The position numbers and the translations under genes were made by a program. Under the pieces are notes generated by a model, which was not told the DNA's origin, made no database searches, and saw only the letters and a program-made list of their open reading frames with translations. A stretch of 64,000 nucleotides of DNA from Effrenium voratum (Eukaryota > Sar > Dinophyceae > Suessiales > Symbiodiniaceae): NCBI GenBank assembly GCA_963377175.1, contig CAUJNA010001527.1:1-64000 (forward strand), in the 5' to 3' direction. This document shows, one piece after another, positions 25,643 to 35,198 of the stretch; positions within the stretch are counted from its first letter, which is position 1; every line of letters begins with the position of its first letter.

Positions 25643-26399
25643 ATGACGACGATCTACGTGGACAGCCGCAAGAGAGTGGCCGGCTCGGACAGCGACTTTG
25701 AGGTGGACCTGGGGGAGTCCCTGCACTTGCAGAGCGACGCCCGGCTCGCCGTCTACAATATCCGCCTGGCCGACAGCTTTCCTCTCGACGGACCGGGGCC
25801 GCTACCTCTACTGGGTCGACGCCGCGCTGGGCACGCTGAACTGGGCGTTGTTGCCCGAGGGCGCGTACACTGGCGCACGGCTGGCCGCCTGGATCAACTC
25901 CAACTTTGCCACCGCCACCTACGGCGAGACCACAAACAGCCTGAGCGTTGCCTACGACGGCAACCGGCTGATCCTGAACGACCTGGAGCTGCGCCAGCAA
26001 TTCCCAGATGCCGCGGACTACCCCTCCGCGCCGGCCGCCTCTCCGACCAAGCACTTCAGCATCGACCACATGCTCGGCCCGAGCTTCGTCTCAGGCGGGC
26101 AGCAGGTCTTCGAATTTCTCAAAATGATGGCGCACAACGAGGTCTACCTGCGCTGCGCCCAGCTGGCCAACGCCAGCAGAGTGCTGGGCAACCTGGGCGA
26201 CGACATCCTCTCCCAGATCACGCTGAAGAGCGGAGTGGGTACCATTGTGGAGACGGGCTCAGACGACGGGCACTTCATGGCCCTCAGGGGCCCGGTTACC
26301 CTGAGGCACATGCGCTTCCGCCTGACCGACCTGGACGGCAACGTCGTCCGGCTTCGCGGGTCGTCTTTGTCGTTCGTGTTGTATCTTGACCACGTATAA
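25643..26399 (+). pseudogene. Penton protein (element C), frameshifted
   Basis: The start ATG at 25643 gives TTIYVDSRKRVAG and SDFEVDLGES, matching KIYIDTRHRN and SDFVIDLPE of A. Near 25785-25795 the frame must shift by one base, after which LYWVDAALG and the conserved end RHMRFRLTDLDGNVVRLRG follow to 26399. The shift suggests a one-base gain or an assembly error. Length without the break would be about 250 residues, as for the family. Confidence 0.75.
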
Positions 26400-26403
26400 T
26401 TAA

Positions 26404-26796
26404 ATGGAGCCGACCGACCAAGAGGCGCAAGAGGTGGAGGCGCACGCTGCGCCGGAACACGCTGCGCCACACGCTACGCCACACGCTGCGCCACACGCTG
26501 CGCCGGAACCGAAACGGCGGGGCAGGCCCCCTGGGAGCAAGAACAAACCGAAGCAGGACGTGCCTACTGAGCCGGCTGCTCCAACGCGCAAGCCAAAGCC
26601 GGTTGAGACGCCGGCGGAGGCGCCAGCAGAGGCACCGGCGGAGGCACCGGCGGAGGCACCGGCTGAGGCACCGGCTGAGGCACCGGCTGCACCGGAGCCG
26701 CCACAGCTCACAAGAGAGCAGCAGCGCGCCCTGCGCATGCTGGAGAGGCAGTCCGCTTATGACCGGCTGACCACAGGCGCAAGCGTACTGGTATAA
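26404..26796 (+). CDS. Ala/Pro-rich AT-hook protein
   Basis: A 130-residue protein. The middle has KRRGRPPGSKNK, a good AT-hook, flanked by Ala-Pro-His repeats before and seven PAEA units after. It starts 4 bp past the penton stop. AT-hook or zinc proteins also lie near the penton in A and B, so a DNA-contacting virion role is likely. The repeats are low-complexity, so size may vary. Confidence that it is a gene comes from tight packing and one continuous frame. Confidence 0.65.
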   Translation: MEPTDQEAQEVEAHAAPEHAAPHATPHAAPHAAPEPKRRGRPPGSKNKPKQDVPTEPAAPTRKPKPVETPAEAPAEAPAEAPAEAPAEAPAEAPAAPEPPQLTREQQRALRMLERQSAYDRLTTGASVLV

Positions 26797-26800
26797 AAGC

Positions 26801-27091
26801 ATGATGTCGATTGAACCTCGCAACGAACCGCGGATGCTCCGGTGGTTCCACAAAACGTACCCCAGCTACAACTTGCAGCCGCTGCTGCTGAAGCGCTACC
26901 GAGAACTGGAGGAGGCGCGGGCCTTCAACAACTGGCTGGGCGAGCGCAGGCATGCGCAGGAGGGGCAGCGGCACCTGGACGACGTGAGCCGGCTGACGGA
27001 GGCCGTGCACCGCCAGGTACCCCAGCTGCGCTACGCGCGGGCCGAGCGCCGGGGAGTGGAACGGGCGGCGGACGAAGTTGCGCAACGGTAA
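26801..27091 (+). CDS. Small helical virion-type protein (element C)
   Basis: A 96-residue protein, Arg/Glu-rich, with YPSYNLQPLLLKRYRELEE and a coiled remainder. The pattern resembles the 105-residue protein at 55840 in B and part of the 153-residue protein at 9117 in A. GGTATAAAAGC directly precedes the ATG. Function unknown; probably part of the particle. Confidence 0.6.
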   Translation: MMSIEPRNEPRMLRWFHKTYPSYNLQPLLLKRYRELEEARAFNNWLGERRHAQEGQRHLDDVSRLTEAVHRQVPQLRYARAERRGVERAADEVAQR

Positions 27092-27095
27092 AGAG

Positions 27096-28304
27096 ATGAA
27101 GACGCTTCGGGCGCACGGCTTCAACCAGCGCCCGCGCTTTGAGCAGGTGGTGGGCTGCCTGGAGCGGAACGAGCCGCTGCTGGACCAGCCGGACCGCAAG
27201 GCCACCTCGTTCATCACAAGCCACTTCTACCTGGACGATTTTGTGCAGTCCAGCGAGGACCCAAACCCGCAGCCTCTGCAGCACACGCCTCTGCGTCCCG
27301 AGGAAGGCTTCCGCACTCCCGCAGAGGCCACGGACGAGGACGTGCGCCTTGCGCGGAGGTACCAAGGGTACGGCGGAACCCGCTTTGTTGAGGACGACCT
27401 GGCGGGAGACCCCGAGTCCGGCGCGCTGGCCAGCAACGGGCAGGGGCCGCCCTCCATCACGGACCGTCTGCGCGGCACTGCAGACGGCGCGCAGGCGGCA
27501 GCGGACCTCATAGGCGCAGGGGCAGCGGGACTGGCAGCCGCGCAGGCCTTCCGCTCTCAGCTGCCCCAGGACGCAGCGGAGTACGTGCGCCTGAACGTGC
27601 TGCCCCGCCCGGGCCCGGCGCAGCCGCCTCCGCAGATCATAGGCCGGCCCAGTGACGTGGAGCGCCTCCTGGACGAGGCGGGGCAGCGCGCGCAGGAGGT
27701 GGAGCGGGGCGCGGCGCAGGCCGTTGAGGAAACGGCGGCCGTGGCTGCGGAGGAGGGTGAGGTTGCCGTTGCCGCCGAGGGCGTGGGCGGGGCCTTTGGC
27801 TACTTGGGGGGCCTGGCAGAAGGAGCGGCAGCCCTGGCGCCCACCGCGGGCGAGGTTGCTGGAACGTTGGCTGGCGTGGCGGGAGTTGGCGCGGCGGCAA
27901 CGGCGGGGCTGGCCGTTGGCATTGCGGGCGGCGCAGCCTACGTCCTCGCGCGCGGCACGGGCTGGGTCCTCGAGAACACGCTCTTCCGGCCGCAGCAGGG
28001 CAGCGAGGACGCGGCCGTGCAGGACATCCGGTCCGCCAACAACATGAATGACGCCACTCAGCCTCAGCACTTCACGCTGCGCACCGGCAGCAGCACGTCC
28101 GGCAGCCCCGCAAGCAGCCGCGCCTCCTCGCAGTCCGGCTTCCGCGTTCAGGCGCAGTCCAACACGCCGCGCCCCTTCTCCTGGGGCCTGAACCCCGTGA
28201 CCCTGCCCCAGTCCCAGCCGAGCTCACGGGCGAGCTCCAGTTCACGCCGGAGCTTGCCTCCGCCCAGCTTTGACCAGCTGGCGCGAGACATTGAGGCTGC
28301 TTAA
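27096..28304 (+). CDS. Virion-type protein with RP motif and Gly/Ala-rich segment
   Basis: About 402 residues from ATG 27096. The upstream in-frame ATG at 27078 overlaps the previous gene and is less likely, and MKTLRAHGFNQRP lines up with MKTLKSQLRLRP of the gene at 8390. The N-terminal RPRFEQVV and DRKATSFITS echo the RP-motif proteins of A and B. The middle is an Ala/Gly-rich stretch with hydrophobic runs near residues 230-290 that could insert in a membrane. The C-terminus is Ser/Pro-rich. Likely a minor virion protein. Confidence 0.65.
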   Translation: MKTLRAHGFNQRPRFEQVVGCLERNEPLLDQPDRKATSFITSHFYLDDFVQSSEDPNPQPLQHTPLRPEEGFRTPAEATDEDVRLARRYQGYGGTRFVEDDLAGDPESGALASNGQGPPSITDRLRGTADGAQAAADLIGAGAAGLAAAQAFRSQLPQDAAEYVRLNVLPRPGPAQPPPQIIGRPSDVERLLDEAGQRAQEVERGAAQAVEETAAVAAEEGEVAVAAEGVGGAFGYLGGLAEGAAALAPTAGEVAGTLAGVAGVGAAATAGLAVGIAGGAAYVLARGTGWVLENTLFRPQQGSEDAAVQDIRSANNMNDATQPQHFTLRTGSSTSGSPASSRASSQSGFRVQAQSNTPRPFSWGLNPVTLPQSQPSSRASSSSRRSLPPPSFDQLARDIEAA

Positions 28305-28368
28305 AAAAAAATAAAAAACCCTCCTCCTCGGGGAGAGTTTATTTTTGCACGGTTTTGCGCTACAAAAT

Positions 28369-28487
28369 GCTATTCTTCTAGGCTCTATATCAATATAGAC
28401 ACTGGAAGAATAGCTTTTTTGCGCGGTTTTGCGCCACAAAACGCTATTCTTACAGGCCGTACATCTATGTACGCCCTAGAAGAATAG
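28369..28487. repeat. Two tandem hairpins before the capsid gene
   Basis: Hairpin 1 (28369-28414): GCTATTCTTC pairs with GAAGAATAGC and an inner TCTATAT with ATATAGA. Hairpin 2 (28444-28487): CTATTCTT with AAGAATAG and an inner CGTACAT with ATGTACG. Outer stems are the same while inner stems differ but remain paired. Each is preceded by GCACGGTTTTGCGC or GCGCGGTTTTGCGC. They lie in the gap between the virion gene and the capsid gene, so a 3'-end or promoter role is possible. Confidence 0.6.
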
Positions 28488-28515
28488 TTTTCCTTCGCCG
28501 TACGAGTCAAAATGC

Positions 28516-28531
28516 GTGTATATAAACAAGC
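28516..28531 (+). promoter_or_regulatory. TATA-like motif of the capsid gene (element C)
   Basis: GTATATAAACAAGC ends directly at ATG 28532. The gene at 26801 has GTATAAAAGC in the same place. In this GC-rich element such AT-rich motifs stand out. The close spacing to the ATG suggests very short leaders. Confidence 0.45.
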
Positions 28532-29798
28532 ATGGAGGTAGTCACCGCCGGAGCCCAGGATGAGCTGATGCAGAGCCTGGACTACAAGCTGAAAACGAGC
28601 AACACCAGCTACGTGACGGCGCGGCATGACGTGCAGTACTCCCCCAGCTCGCTGAGCTCCTTCTCCCCCACAACCTCTAGGGTCTGCCGCATCCCGCTCA
28701 CCAGCGGCACGTCCTTCATCGACCCCGAGTCCATCAAGATCGCCTTCCGCGTCAGGAACACGGACGGCACCAACCCGCTGGCCCCGGCCACGCCCAACCC
28801 CGCCTGCTTCGTCCAGCGCGTCCAGGTCTTCGCCAACGGCCAGCGCTGCGACGACATCAACTACTACGGCCGCACCGTGGCCGTGCACGACCTGCTGAAG
28901 GGCAGAGAGTACAACCGCAACAAGGCCATGGAGGGTTTCGACGAAGTGAACGACCCGCGCATCGCCCGCGCGGTGCACCAGGGCGGCTACGCGGACGTGC
29001 TGCTGCGCCCCACCATGGTGGGCATCCTGCGCTGCGGGAAGATGCTGCCGCCGCAGCTGAACCTGGTGATAGAAATTGAGTTTGCGGACGCCACCACTGC
29101 GCTGTGGTCCGAGAACGCCGGGGCGCACCCGGCGGGGGCCACGCTGAGCACCGACTTCGAGATCCAGAACGTCCGAGTTCTGGCCTCCCAGGTCTTCCTG
29201 GACTCTGCGCTGGTGGAGTCCTTCAACCGCGTGCTCCTCTCAGGAAGGTCCCTGGTGTTCAGCTACCCCACGGTGCACACGCAGCAGTCCAGCGTCCCGA
29301 ACGGCGTGGCGGAGCACAACGTCACCGTGGCGCGCGCCTTCACTGGGCGCGTTTGTGACCTTCTGGGACAACGACGCGGGCTCCAAGATCCACTTGCTGG
29401 CCAACCCGGGGCAGGACGTGGCCCCCATCGGTGCGGCCAGGCAGGAGGACAGCCTCCTGGAGTCTCAGATGCAGCTGGGCAGCCTGCAGTACCCTCACAA
29501 CCCCATGAAGGGAGCCTCGGAGCACTTCCACTTCCTCTCCGGCCTCGCGGGCACCTACGACGACACGGTGCGCAACATCGACATCGGCCGCGTGGGCTAC
29601 CTGCGCCACAGCTTCATTGCCGGCTTTCCCACCGAGCGCGTGCCCAAGATGCCGCAGAGTGGCGTCAGCACCCGCTCGGGCGACCTTGCCCGGTTCACCT
29701 TCAAGGGCCTGGACGGCACGATGACGGACCTGTTCATTCATTTGGTGGCCTACCAGCTGGTGACGCTCACCGGCACGGGCGTCTCTGTGCTTGACTAA
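28532..29798 (+). pseudogene. Major capsid protein (element C), frameshifted
   Basis: A double-jelly-roll capsid protein of about 420 residues. The N-terminal part (TARHDVQYSPSSLSSF, IKIAFRVRNTDGTN) aligns with that of B (DRRHVNYFPSG, RLFANLQNTDGT). At 29344-29360 one base too many, in a GGG run, moves the rest (VTFWDNDAGSKIHLL to GVSVLD) into the next frame, which ends at 29798. With this break the protein would be truncated. It may also be an assembly error. Confidence 0.82.
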
Positions 29799-29803
29799 GG
29801 CCC

Positions 29804-30063
29804 GGTGTCCCTCTTCATCATTTTTGATGAAGCGTGACACCGCTTAAGTTGAGCAAAAACGAGAAAAAAGGCGGGGGTGCCATGTTTCTACATTTTTGAT
29901 GAATCGTGGCACCGCTTAAGTTGAGTAAAAAAACGAGAAAAAAGGCGGGGGTGTCACGTTTCTTCATTTTTGATGAAACGTGACACCGCTTTTGAATGCG
30001 CCTAAAAACGAGAAAAAAAGGCGGGGGTGTCACGCTTCACCATTTTTGGTGAAACGTGACACC
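29804..30063. repeat. Four tandem hairpins after the capsid gene
   Basis: Units of about 74 bp with hairpins at 29804-29841, 29876-29913, 29950-29987 and 30026-30063. Arms are GGTGTCACG...CGTGACACC with loop ATTTTT. Copy 2 has GGTGCCA paired with TGGCACC, a paired change. Between them lie AACGAGAAAAAAGGCGGG. They could be transcript 3'-end or element-end signals. Confidence 0.7.
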
Positions 30064-30104
30064 GCCCAAAAAACATGCAAAAACATGGAAAAAAGGGCTT
30101 ATTC

Positions 30105-30580
30105 AGTAGTGGTGGGCCACGCCCCGCAAATAAATTGCTTCATACATACCCCCCACCCTACATTTTTTTTCATCTTCCATCTTCTACCCTTATTTGTTTT
30201 CATCATTTTTCTACATTCCTTTCTGTCCATCTCATCCGTTTTTTTTATCATCATTTTTCCAAAATTTTCGCCATCCTTTTCTCCTTTCTCCTCGCCTCAT
30301 TCATTTCACCATATACCTCTCAAAATGTCATTTCCTCAATCTCCTCGCCTCATCCATTTCAAAAAAATAAATTTTGCAAAATATATTGCAAAAAATATTT
30401 GTCATCAAAAAAATATTCGAACTGTCTAAAAACGATTTGTCCATTTCCCGGACAAAAAATAGAACAGCAACAACATCACTCTCCTCCTTCGTTTCATCAC
30501 TTTTATCATATATTTTTTTGGGGCGTGGTCGCATAGCTTGCGAGCTTCGCTAACGCTCGCGTGTCCCTTGTAGGATTTTA
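30105..30580 (+). repeat. Left terminal inverted repeat of element B
   Basis: 30417-30580 matches the reverse complement of 63870-64000, apart from a 33 bp GC-rich insertion at 30530-30562 in this copy only. The outer 312 bp (30105-30416) cannot be checked because the right counterpart is outside the window. The outer part is rich in CATTTTTC and TCATC runs. Confidence 0.75.
30530..30562. repeat. GC-rich 33 bp palindromic repeat, copy in TIR
   Basis: It contains GCGAGC-TTCGCTAAC-GCTCGC. The right TIR reads GGCGTGGTGTCCC straight through at the same point (63885-63897 region), so this is a clean 33 bp insertion in a non-coding repeat. Confidence 0.8.
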
Positions 30581-30663
30581 TCTTCAATATATAAAACGCT
30601 ATACTTACATTATAATTATAACATATAAGGGTATAAATGTTATTATTATAGTATGATTAATAA

Positions 30664-31317
30664 TTATGGGTTACATTTATAGTCAGGAAAAATGTCTTCA
30701 AATATGTAATCTACATATTTATCAATATCGCCAATGTCTATATATTTGATATTGTCTTTTCCTATTATTGAATAAATATATTCCCAGAAAAACAAATTAA
30801 CTAGTAGCCATACTTGATATTTAGTGTTGTAGTAAGACCATACATGATATTTAGTTATTCTAAATTCATTCAAGACCTCGTTTATTTTATCTTTACTTAA
30901 TAAATGCCAATCAATCGCATCAAACATGCGTCGAAATTTTTTAACAAATGCTTTATATGGTTTAATTGCGCTTGTCCCTCCAAACCTTTTAATCAAATCT
31001 TTATTATTGAAGAACTCATCAATTTCTTTTTCAAATGACTTTCTTGCAATTTTATGACAAAAATATACAGGAAATCTTTTGTGATATTTCATAAAGAATT
31101 TCAATTGTAATTGAAACTTTGTATATCCCTTATCCTTATATTTTTCAACAAAAATCTTTTCAAGGTCTCTTGTTATACAGCATTGATTACAATATACATC
31201 ATATTCACTTATTTTACTACACAGATTAGCAGGTAATAACTTATACAATGTTGTATTAACATCATTCCTTTTAGTTGTACAACATTCACACTTTGAATAA
31301 TTAAATAACATTTCCAC
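30664..31317 (-). CDS. Cys-rich protein, distant relative of the zinc-ribbon family
   Basis: A 217-residue protein. CECC, then LYKLLPANLCSKI, then CNQCC repeat the layout of the 179- and 174-residue proteins (2330 and 31428), but the rest differs and is aromatic and basic. It is the leftmost gene of B. An early box TATTTAAAGAAATA lies 19 bp before the start, and a hairpin-like AT repeat lies between the stop and the TIR. Function unknown. Confidence 0.7.
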   Translation of the reverse strand: MEMLFNYSKCECCTTKRNDVNTTLYKLLPANLCSKISEYDVYCNQCCITRDLEKIFVEKYKDKGYTKFQLQLKFFMKYHKRFPVYFCHKIARKSFEKEIDEFFNNKDLIKRFGGTSAIKPYKAFVKKFRRMFDAIDWHLLSKDKINEVLNEFRITKYHVWSYYNTKYQVWLLVNLFFWEYIYSIIGKDNIKYIDIGDIDKYVDYIFEDIFPDYKCNP

Positions 31318-31335
31318 TGTAATACATATAGTGTT

Positions 31336-31347
31336 TATTTCTTTAAA
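31336..31347 (-). promoter_or_regulatory. Early promoter box of leftmost gene (element B)
   Basis: The minus strand has AAAAAGTATTTAAAGAAATA, then ACTATATGTATTA, then ATG 31317. Matches the B-type box (GAAATA) seen also before 31952, 48464 and 48615. Confidence 0.6.
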
Positions 31348-31427
31348 TACTTTTTACAAGAAATAAAATTACATATTGAAATATAATTATAACATATAAT
31401 ATTTTACATGTTATTATTATATTATGA

Positions 31428-31952
31428 TTATAATTTAAGTTCGGGATAATAATTTAATTGATATATCTTACCTCTTTCATACATCATTTTAAAAATAAGA
31501 TTTATATCTCTCACTGTATTTTTAACATTAAACTGTTCACTTTCAATATATGATTTTATGACTTTTTTTACATCAACGCCGGGTTTACTATAATAAATCA
31601 ACATCCATAATATGTCATTAATCATTTCACACTTTTTCTTACTGATTTTAAGAAACTGTTTAACATAATCGTAAGGTGGTCTTTCATACACAGTTAAAAA
31701 TATCAATATTTCATCTTCAACATTTCTTTCATCTATATTTTTAAACGCCAAACAATTTTCTATTATATTTTGATATCGTCTCCATCTTCTACAAGTTCTA
31801 CATATATTTTCTTCGTCCAAAGAATAATCAATAATATTATTAACTATTCCATTAGGTAAATTCAATTTATATAATTCCATATTTTCTTTTTTGAAGTGGC
31901 AACAATCATAGCATTTCTTATTGATATAATTATTGATTTCGGTTTCCATCAT
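31428..31952 (-). CDS. Small Cys-rich (zinc-ribbon-like) protein (element B)
   Basis: A 174-residue orthologue of the gene at 2330-2869. It shares NDYINKKCYDCCHF-like N-terminal residues, MELYKL-LPNGIVNNIIDY, a second Cys pair (CRTCRRW), TVYERPPYDYV and the end YYPELKL. Its place next to the integrase and its early promoter box are conserved. Zinc binding is likely from the Cys pairs; function unknown. Confidence 0.78.
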   Translation of the reverse strand: MMETEINNYINKKCYDCCHFKKENMELYKLNLPNGIVNNIIDYSLDEENICRTCRRWRRYQNIIENCLAFKNIDERNVEDEILIFLTVYERPPYDYVKQFLKISKKKCEMINDILWMLIYYSKPGVDVKKVIKSYIESEQFNVKNTVRDINLIFKMMYERGKIYQLNYYPELKL

Positions 31953-31976
31953 TTCTATTATAATATATATAGTTTT

Positions 31977-31988
31977 TATTTCTTTAAA
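31977..31988 (-). promoter_or_regulatory. Early promoter box of zinc-protein gene (element B)
   Basis: The minus strand reads AAAAAAGTATTTAAAGAAATA, then ACTATATATATTA, with ATG 31952 25 bp downstream of the box. Confidence 0.6.
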
Positions 31989-32010
31989 TACTTTTTTCCA
32001 AGAAATAAAT

Positions 32011-32919
32011 TTATACCTTTAATAACTCATGTCTCAAAAATGCCCTGTCATAATTTTCAATATAATAATATTCCTGTCCTAACTTCTTTTCAATCTTTGC
32101 TATTTTGTATGTTTGTTTAGTCCATACTCCTACTCTCTCCTTTTCATTTGGTCTCCTTTTCCTGAATATCTTAACTTCATTTCCTACATTTAAATCTGGA
32201 TAAACTCTATTTCTTTTGGCTTTCATACCTAAATTTAAACTCACTTCTAATTGATGTTTAGGCTTTCTTGCTTCTGACGGTGTTAAGCCGTGCGAAGTGT
32301 GCTTTATTCCATTGTTATAAGTTAATATAATCTCGTGTATGTAGTCTGTCCATTGAATAGCCTTTCCTTTTTTCTCATCGTTTTCAACCCTCTTATACAA
32401 GCTATCTTTAAACGTCCTTATCGCCCTCTCCGCGAATGCTGGGTGACCTCTGGTTCTGTGCAACTCTATTTTTTCACCCTTCAAGAAATCTATAACACTT
32501 TGATTGTTATAAGCTCCTTCATCGTCAATATAAATTAGTTTGGGCTTTCCACCCATTTTTTTAATACATTCCATCAGTCCTGCTAAAATGTCCGCTGGCT
32601 GTTTTGACATAAGCGGGACAACAACCATATACTTAGAAAATATGTCAATACACATCATGCCAACTTTCATTTTTTGTTTAGGGATATCATTAATGAAAAA
32701 TAAATCAATTTGAAACTCATAATATGCGTTAGGAGCTACAAATGAATTCTGCCCTCTTGGCTTGGCTTTCTGTTCTACATTCTTCCTAAAAAACTCATTA
32801 ATATCGTTTATAGTTATTGTGTTATCCTTTTTTCTTGCTTCTTGTAAAGTGCGGTTCTTTGACCCGAAGCCTCCTTTATCATAATAAACATTATTAATAA
32901 TATCTTGCTTAGATGCCAT
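32011..32919 (-). CDS. Retroviral-type (rve) DDE integrase (element B)
   Basis: A 302-residue orthologue of the integrase at 1379. The catalytic residues are Asp72 (QIDLF), Asp132 (YIDDEG) and Glu164 (GHPAFAERA), with the same spacing. The N-terminal PRGQNSFVAPNAYYEF and C-terminal YPDLNVGNEVKIF blocks are shared. Intact. It would cut and join the ends of B during integration. Confidence 0.93.
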   Translation of the reverse strand: MASKQDIINNVYYDKGGFGSKNRTLQEARKKDNTITINDINEFFRKNVEQKAKPRGQNSFVAPNAYYEFQIDLFFINDIPKQKMKVGMMCIDIFSKYMVVVPLMSKQPADILAGLMECIKKMGGKPKLIYIDDEGAYNNQSVIDFLKGEKIELHRTRGHPAFAERAIRTFKDSLYKRVENDEKKGKAIQWTDYIHEIILTYNNGIKHTSHGLTPSEARKPKHQLEVSLNLGMKAKRNRVYPDLNVGNEVKIFRKRRPNEKERVGVWTKQTYKIAKIEKKLGQEYYYIENYDRAFLRHELLKV

Positions 32920-32936
32920 ATAAAATAAGATAGATA

Positions 32937-33779
32937 TTATTTTTCCCGGCGATTACAGTTTAAACAGTAAGATATACAGTTTTCCTTATGATGGGCATAA
33001 TCGTTGTTTATTCGTTGGGCTGTCATATTGCTATTTATTACTCCATTATTTATTTCTATGTCAAAATCTGAACTGCATTTATTACATCTTGTTCCAATTC
33101 TGTTAAGCAACCATTCAACATCTATATATTTATTTTCATTTATCTCCCTTTGAGACTTCATGTCTTGTAATTTATATTGTTTAATCTTATGTTCTAAATA
33201 TCTGGTTACTTGTGCTTCATTTAAATCAGTATCATCTACGTCTGCTTTGAAAAACTTGACTTTATTGATATCTCTGCATCTCGTGAGGGCTGTCCAAATC
33301 CACTCACGGCTGACCAAATGTGATTTATCCCATTCGTGTATAGTAATGCTTTTATCTACAGAAGCCCCTTGAGACGAATGGCATGTAGCACAATACGCAT
33401 GTATAAAGTGCTTGTCTAAAGTCGTGGTGTTTGTCATGAATATAGTTTTACTTTTGATATCTTGGATTTCTACTTTCCAATCATCAATGCTAATAATTTC
33501 ATAAGTAATATTTACATTAAACACCTGCCCCATTTCTTTTTTATAAACTCTGCATATCACATGCTCTCCAATTTCATATTTATCTGTCTTTCCTAAATTA
33601 TTTCTTACGGTCTTGCTTACCCATTTGCATCTAGCATTAGTATAGGCTATGTTATGCTCTCCTTCCATGATGTCGCTTGTAGTTTCAAAATGTTTATTTA
33701 CTATTTCCTTAATGGGCAGTTTATTTTTCCAAATGTCATTATATATATCATTCAATTTAATTTTATCTTCTTCTGTCTT
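32937..33779 (-). pseudogene. Polymerase-helicase, 3' fragment cut off by the LINE
   Basis: It carries the last helicase motifs (CHSSQGASV, WTALTRC) and the zinc-like C-terminus with CNKC and CLNC. It aligns with residues from about 350 of the protein at 2953. The frame runs on upstream into retrotransposon sequence (MAGPAEKKLK), which is not part of the gene. The remaining 5' part of the gene is at 45304-48114. Together they show one gene split by an 11.5 kb insertion. Confidence 0.88.
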
Positions 33780-33783
33780 AAGT
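33780..33783. other. Putative LINE target-site duplication, left copy (AAGT)
   Basis: AAGT here and at 45304-45307 borders the insertion. On the coding strand of the LINE, a run of A (T run 33783-33790) precedes it, fitting a retroposed 3' end. Four bases are short, so chance cannot be excluded. Confidence 0.5.
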
Positions 33784-33799
33784 TTTTTTTCCGCGGGGC

Positions 33800-35198
33800 C
33801 AGCCACACGTTACTGCTCACCTGCCAGGTGGGTCTGCATGCCCAACGCAGGGGGTGAAACTAGCAAAGCCAGCCCCCACAGTGGCACCGCAGGAAAGACC
33901 CGGCGGTGAGACAAAGCATGACACCAACAGGAAAACGCCAAAACGGGACCGAAGTCCGGGTCGGGCTGCACACATGTCCCTGGAGGGGGTGAGACCAACG
34001 CGGCAACGCCCAACGGCCTGCGAGGAACGGCGGGGAGCCAAACAAGGGGGAAACAAACCTCCATAGAAACCAAAAGCACAGGAACCAAAGGCATACACCC
34101 TGAAGTGAGAGCCGATCCAACGCCGAGGTGATACGCACGCAATCCGTGCAGTGACCCCTAGAGAACAGAGGCATGTGCCGAGGTTGACATGCAAGTGGGC
34201 TCGAAACAACAACAAGCCGGCCCGCGGCGGGCATCAGGGACCTTCTCCCCATACGGAAGAGAAAGCCCACCCACGTCCCCGAATTTTGGGAGGAGGTCCC
34301 CGGGAGCGCCGCGGCCAGTGCGAGCACAAAACAAAAACCGGAGCCGACTTGCACATGCGAGGTGAAATCGATTCGCGAGTGAGACATGGTCTGTCATCGA
34401 CAGCGAGCCCATTTGGTGAGACCGAGCGCGCTCTCAATGCGTCCAGGCCTCAGGCGGGGTGCACACTTCACATGCGGCGCAACGGGCAGAACAACGGGCT
34501 TTCCGAAGGGACAGTAACTACCACAGGACTCAAGGCAGATCAGGGACAGGGCTGAACTCTGTCAAGCGAAGTCCAAAACTACATGGATCGAAAGAGAAAA
34601 ACCCCCACTGGTATGGGCATCGCCACTTTGGGTGCCCGGCAGAGAATGTCTCGGCCTGTACCAGTAAAGCAGGAAACCAAATGCGCAGAAGTGACATCCG
34701 GAAGCTAGGGAGCTACCAAGTCAACTAGCGGTTCATCTAGGACCAAATGCAACCAGTCATCGAATGAAAGAGCAATACCGAGGGCCGGACTGTCCCGCTG
34801 GAAGAAACCTGAGAGTGACAAGACATTGAACTGAAAATCAAAACAGAACCGTGTTCGATTCAAGGGGCAACCGAAAGCAGGGTGAAGAAACATATCCCTA
34901 AGCGACTAACTGCGAGCAACATCAATCCGGGGTGCAGTAGTAGGCAGTGAGTGTTCTGAGGGGGCCGCCCACAGGGGTAGCCTGGCATCACGAAGGCATA
35001 CCCAAGCGCAACAAGTGAAAGAGAAGATCTGCGCATACCCAAACTGCAATAAGCGACAAAATGGATCCGTGAGCAAGTCCACATATTTTGGTTGCATCCA
35101 ACTCGGCCATGCCTACGGTAAGACCAGAGCGGACAAGCACGTGGCTGCAACTGGTGCCAGCGAGGTGAAAAGGCCGTATACCAGAAAGAGGTCCCTTG
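33800..35198. other. 3' part of the insertion without a supported gene
   Basis: No frame here shows a motif or convincing composition on the LINE strand. The heptamer GTGAGAC (GTCTCAC on the LINE strand) occurs at 33906, 33989, 34379 and 34416. It is best read as 3' untranslated or degenerate retroelement sequence. Confidence 0.5.

Larger units (their letters stand above)
23600..30063. mobile_element. Element C: GC-rich capsid-module remnant of a polinton-like virus
   Basis: A cluster of adenine methyltransferase, A32-type ATPase, penton, AT-hook protein, two small virion genes and major capsid protein, all clearly related in type to genes of A and B but with GC-rich codons. No integrase, polymerase or terminal repeats were found. 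Penton and capsid genes each have a one-base frameshift. Boundaries are approximate: I placed them at the ends of the gene and hairpin-repeat region. It may be a decayed separate element. Confidence 0.65.

Noticed and set aside
26925..28070. A 381-residue minus-strand frame opposite the element C virion gene
   Set aside because: Arg/Ala/Val-rich shadow of 27096-28304; no motif and opposite to the operon.
33784..33806. Start of the helicase fragment at 33806 (MAGPAEKK)
   Set aside because: These codons are retrotransposon sequence; the element gene starts at the junction near 33783.
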